Below are positions 61,244-64,000 of a stretch of DNA of 64,000 bases, piece after piece. The notes below the pieces were generated by a model. That model saw only the letters and a list, made by a program, of their open reading frames with translations. It did no database searches and was not told where the DNA came from. The translations under genes and the position numbers were made by a program. The stretch is from the NCBI RefSeq assembly GCF_009668025.1, contig NZ_WJXZ01000012.1, positions 186,001 to 250,000 of the forward strand, read 5' to 3'. Numbering within the stretch: the stretch's first letter is position 1; every line of letters begins with the position of its first letter. The DNA is from Larkinella terrae (GTDB lineage Bacteria; Bacteroidota; Bacteroidia; Cytophagales; Spirosomataceae).

Positions 61244-62710
61244 ATGAACCCGACTTCCGAATCCTTCGATCAGCCCACGCAAACCGGAAACGATCAGGCT
61301 ACGCCAGTAGCCAAAACCGGTGGTAAAAAACTGACCGGCAAACAAAAAGCCGCCCTTTTCGCCGGTCTGGGCGGAGCAGCCGCCATCGCCGGTGGCAGCG
61401 CCTTCGCCTGGGGCATGAGCGAAGAAGATGGCAAAGCCAACAACACGCATCCGGAAACCAAACCGGCTACGGAAACGCCTTCCAAAGTGGAAGAACCCAA
61501 ACCGTCGACCGAAACGCCTTCCGATAGCACGCACGTCAGCACCAATCCCCGCCCGGAAGTAACTCCAAATGCGACTCCCTCCTCCCAAACCACTCCTTCA
61601 GAAAACGAAACTTCTAACTCGCACGAACCCATGGTTGCTACCCACGTTACCGACGACATGTCTTTCGAAGACGCTTTCAAAACCGCCCGTGCGGAAGTGG
61701 GCCCTGGCGGTTATTTTGAATGGAACGATCACCTGTACAACACCTACTACAAAGAAGAGTGGGAAGCGATGACCGAAAAGCAACGGGAAGAGTATGCCGC
61801 TTCGCTTCAGGACGAAACCGGCTCGACCCCAATCCATACGGTGAGCAACGAAGCCAGCCAGCCCGATATCAAAGTTGGCGAATACAACGGCCATACCGTT
61901 GCGCTGGGCGATGTGGATCACGACGGCGACTCGGAAGTGATCGTCATTGACGGAACCTCGGGGGCTATCGACCGCGACAACGATGGCATCATGGAAACCC
62001 GCGTTGAATTTGATCCGGAAACCCACAAAGTCACGGCCCAGACTCCGCTGGCGACGACTTTCGAAGCGCCGAAAATGAGCGCACTGGAGTCGAACGAGAC
62101 CCGACTGGTTTCGAACGAAACCGCTTCCGAAAACAAACCGGATGTTGTTACAACTGAATACCAGGGACATACAATCGTCGCCGGAGATACGGATCACGAC
62201 GGCGATGCCGAAGTGGTGATCGTCGACGGAACTTCCGGAGCGGTGGATACCGACAACGACGGTATTCTGGAAACCCGGGTTGAACTAGATCCCAACTCGC
62301 ACGAATTGATTGCCTCCGCGCCAATGACTGATGTCTACCGGTCCCCCGCTCTAAGCGACTTCGGCACCTCCCAAAATCAGTCGACGCCTTCATCAAGCGA
62401 CACGACCCCGGAAGTGGAAGTTGTAACCGTCAGTCAGGATGGCCACGACGTCAAACTGGGCGATTCCAACCAAGATGGGTATGTGGACATTGTGATGCTG
62501 GAGGACGGAAAAACCGTCATCGATGTGGACGGCGACCACCAGTTCGACACCGTTGCGCAGGTTAACATGGAAACCGGCGAAGTTTTAACGGCGGCTCCCC
62601 TGGAGCACCCATTCGAAGCGCCGACGATGGATAGTTTTTCGTCCGATGAAAACCGGATGGCCAGCAACGATTACGACAACAACGCCGACGTCAGCGACTG
62701 GGTTGCCTGA
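61244..62710 (+). CDS. repeat protein with calcium-loop-like motifs
   Basis: A 488-residue protein of no family I can name. One hydrophobic stretch near residues 36-62 (KAALFAGLGGAAAIAGGSAFAW) looks like a membrane anchor; it is followed by a Thr/Pro/Glu-rich linker and then three repeats of about 80-95 residues. Each repeat has two Asp-rich loops, DVDHDGDSEVIVIDG and DRDNDGIMETRV in the first, DTDHDGDAEVVIVDG and DTDNDGILETRV in the second, DSNQDGYVDIVML and DVDGDHQFDTVA in the third, resembling EF-hand/dockerin or VCBS-type calcium sites. It sits between the two FHA genes. Confidence 0.75.
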   Translation: MNPTSESFDQPTQTGNDQATPVAKTGGKKLTGKQKAALFAGLGGAAAIAGGSAFAWGMSEEDGKANNTHPETKPATETPSKVEEPKPSTETPSDSTHVSTNPRPEVTPNATPSSQTTPSENETSNSHEPMVATHVTDDMSFEDAFKTARAEVGPGGYFEWNDHLYNTYYKEEWEAMTEKQREEYAASLQDETGSTPIHTVSNEASQPDIKVGEYNGHTVALGDVDHDGDSEVIVIDGTSGAIDRDNDGIMETRVEFDPETHKVTAQTPLATTFEAPKMSALESNETRLVSNETASENKPDVVTTEYQGHTIVAGDTDHDGDAEVVIVDGTSGAVDTDNDGILETRVELDPNSHELIASAPMTDVYRSPALSDFGTSQNQSTPSSSDTTPEVEVVTVSQDGHDVKLGDSNQDGYVDIVMLEDGKTVIDVDGDHQFDTVAQVNMETGEVLTAAPLEHPFEAPTMDSFSSDENRMASNDYDNNADVSDWVA

Positions 62711-62757
62711 GCGCTTTTGCCCCACTGATTCCGTAAATTGCTTTTTGTCAGACTATT

Positions 62758-63456
62758 ATGAACGTTCAGGAACTCACTCTCACTTGCGGAAATCCGGCCT
62801 GCCGCGCCGGTCTCACCGTCCGGGTCAAAGTCCCCACGCAGGCCAAAGAAGTAAAATGTCCGAAATGTGGTTACTTAAATCCTTTACCCGCGAGTTTGTC
62901 GGCGCCCCAAAAACCGGTCCCGGCGGCTTCGGATGAGGAAACGGCGATCAAGGAGAATGACACCGAGAAAACGTGGATCCAGGGCCTGGGAGATGCCAAA
63001 CCGGCGCTGCCGGAAGTGCTCGGCTGGCTGATCGTTCATGATGAAAAAACGGCCTCACAGACGTTCAATCTGAAAAAAGGGCTCAACACGGTGGGGCGGA
63101 TTTCTCAGAAATCGCCTTCCGATCTGATGATTCAGACGGAAGACCGGTACATGAGCCGCCCGCACTGCACGATTGAAGTGAAAATCAACAAAATGGGGCA
63201 GGTCGATTATGTGCTTCAGGACGGTGCCCGCCAACCCGACGGCACCCGCAAAAAAAGCCAGAACGGAACTTACCTCAACGGCCAGGAACCGGCGCTGCAT
63301 CCTTCGGAACAAATCTACCTGAAAGACGGCGACACCGTTCAGATCGGCGAAACCAAAGTGGTGCTGAAAACCTACCAGATGTCCGAATCCCTCCAGAAAG
63401 CGCACCGCCAGGTGGAGGGCAGCGACTACACCCGCACCATTTTATCCTTCAACTAG
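62758..63456 (+). CDS. FHA domain protein with N-terminal zinc ribbon
   Basis: A 232-residue protein. The N-terminus has a four-Cys ribbon (TCGNPAC, then KCPKCGYLNPL), followed by an acidic linker and an FHA domain (about 85-200: LNTVGRISQKSPSDLMI, MSRPHCTIEV, SQNGTYLNGQEP). Domain order is the reverse of the FHA protein at 60423. It should read phosphothreonine. It is 47 bp after the repeat protein and 20 bp before the phosphatase gene. Confidence 0.92.
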   Translation: MNVQELTLTCGNPACRAGLTVRVKVPTQAKEVKCPKCGYLNPLPASLSAPQKPVPAASDEETAIKENDTEKTWIQGLGDAKPALPEVLGWLIVHDEKTASQTFNLKKGLNTVGRISQKSPSDLMIQTEDRYMSRPHCTIEVKINKMGQVDYVLQDGARQPDGTRKKSQNGTYLNGQEPALHPSEQIYLKDGDTVQIGETKVVLKTYQMSESLQKAHRQVEGSDYTRTILSFN

Positions 63457-63476
63457 TACCAACCGGCCCACTTCCC

Positions 63477-64000
63477 ATGAAACTAACCATTCACCAGCCT
63501 TTGGGGTATTCCTTCCAGGGGGGACGCAGCAATAACGAAGATACCATTTTTCCGCTGGCCGACGACGCTACGCAGCAGCAGCCCTGGTTTATGGTGTGCG
63601 ACGGTGTGGGCGGAGCCGCCCGGGGTGAAATTGCCAGCCACATCGCCGTCGAGGGTTTCAACGACTATTTCATCCGGCATCCCGAACCGGTGGCGACGCC
63701 GGTTTATCTACAAGCTGCGCTGGATTACGTGCAGGCTCAGTTTGACGATTACCTGGCGCGGCACCCGGAAGGCAACGGAATGGCGACTACCCTAACCCTA
63801 CTATATCTGCACGAAGCCGGAGCCAGCGTAGCCCACATCGGCGACAGCCGGGTTTATCATCTCCGCAACGGCAAGGTGATCTGGCGCACGGAAGACCATT
63901 CGCTGGTGAATCAACTGCTGAAAGCCGGGGTTATTTCGCGCGAAGAAGCCCGCGAACATCCCCAGCGCAACGTCATCGAACGGGCTATTCAGGGCAGTAC
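63477..64000 (+). CDS. PP2C family Ser/Thr phosphatase (partial, runs off the window)
   Basis: The first 174 codons of a PP2C phosphatase, open to the window edge. Metal-site motifs are seen: GGRSNNEDTIFP, VCDGVGGAARGE and AHIGDSRVYHLRNG. It should remove phosphates placed by the kinase at 58429, giving the cluster a writer, two readers and an eraser. The C-terminal part is beyond 64000, so further domains cannot be judged. Confidence 0.92.
   Translation, partial: MKLTIHQPLGYSFQGGRSNNEDTIFPLADDATQQQPWFMVCDGVGGAARGEIASHIAVEGFNDYFIRHPEPVATPVYLQAALDYVQAQFDDYLARHPEGNGMATTLTLLYLHEAGASVAHIGDSRVYHLRNGKVIWRTEDHSLVNQLLKAGVISREEAREHPQRNVIERAIQGS

Noticed and set aside
58429-64000. Type VI secretion regulatory module
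   Set aside because: Kinase, FHA and PP2C genes occur there, but no structural T6SS gene is in the window and the Sel1, zinc-ribbon and Ca-loop parts are not typical of it.

Overview
The window looks like a chromosomal piece from a member of the Bacteroidota, order Cytophagales (Spirosoma/Larkinella-like). The grounds are a SusC/SusD pair, a protein with a type IX secretion sorting domain, a FecR/ECF pair, PorT-type and DUF2911/DUF3472/DUF4350 proteins, Bacteroidota-style TAnnTTTG promoter-like boxes and few Shine-Dalgarno sequences. It is densely coded on both strands. I see no tRNA, rRNA, CRISPR array, transposase or prophage gene. Genus-level placement is inference.

Layout. 1-5.5 kb: end of an upstream gene, a lipoprotein, a pirin, an LTA-synthase-type sulfatase, a DUF1330 protein and glutamate racemase. 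5.6-11.6 kb: an Mla-type lipid transporter (permease, ATPase, MCE protein), a ceramidase-domain protein and a NAPE-PLD-like metallo-hydrolase, together a lipid-handling neighbourhood. 11.7-23.7 kb: a glycan-use locus with a LacI-family regulator, twin palindromic operators, a GH109-type protein, SusC, SusD, a DUF3472 protein, a GHMP kinase and a GH95-like hydrolase. 23.8-38 kb: mostly housekeeping genes (aldo/keto reductase, PlsC-type acyltransferase, phosphate transporter, rlmN, cvpA, yqeY, pdxJ, ridA, a Gfo/Idh/MocA oxidoreductase, an SCP2 protein), small secreted proteins and an orphan sigma/anti-sigma pair. 38-49.4 kb: tandem MFS carriers, an M1 metallopeptidase operon and a DUF4350-MoxR-DUF58-M20 operon. 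49.5-58 kb: a gingipain-like C25 protein with a T9SS tail, an SMR efflux protein, lutABC and a malate synthase. 58.4 kb to the end: a Ser/Thr kinase with Sel1 repeats, two FHA/zinc-ribbon proteins, a repeat protein with calcium-loop-like motifs and a PP2C phosphatase cut by the window edge, reading as one phospho-signalling cluster.

The most unusual feature is not a gene. At least eight intergenic gaps hold inverted repeats whose arms are degenerate tandem 7-mers: a fixed 3-4 base core recurs exactly every 7 bp while the other bases vary, and each locus has its own core (GTTT/AAAC, GAA/TTC, AATG/CATT, CTC, AGG/CCCC and so on). They lie in divergent promoter regions, between convergent genes and inside operons, so they are not simply terminators. 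One forms part of the signal-peptide coding region of the M1 peptidase. Other gaps carry long palindromes of different design. The second candidate of interest is the GH109 + GH95 + GHMP kinase locus, whose enzyme set would suit a glycan bearing alpha-GalNAc and alpha-fucose, although the GH95-like protein departs from the canonical active site.
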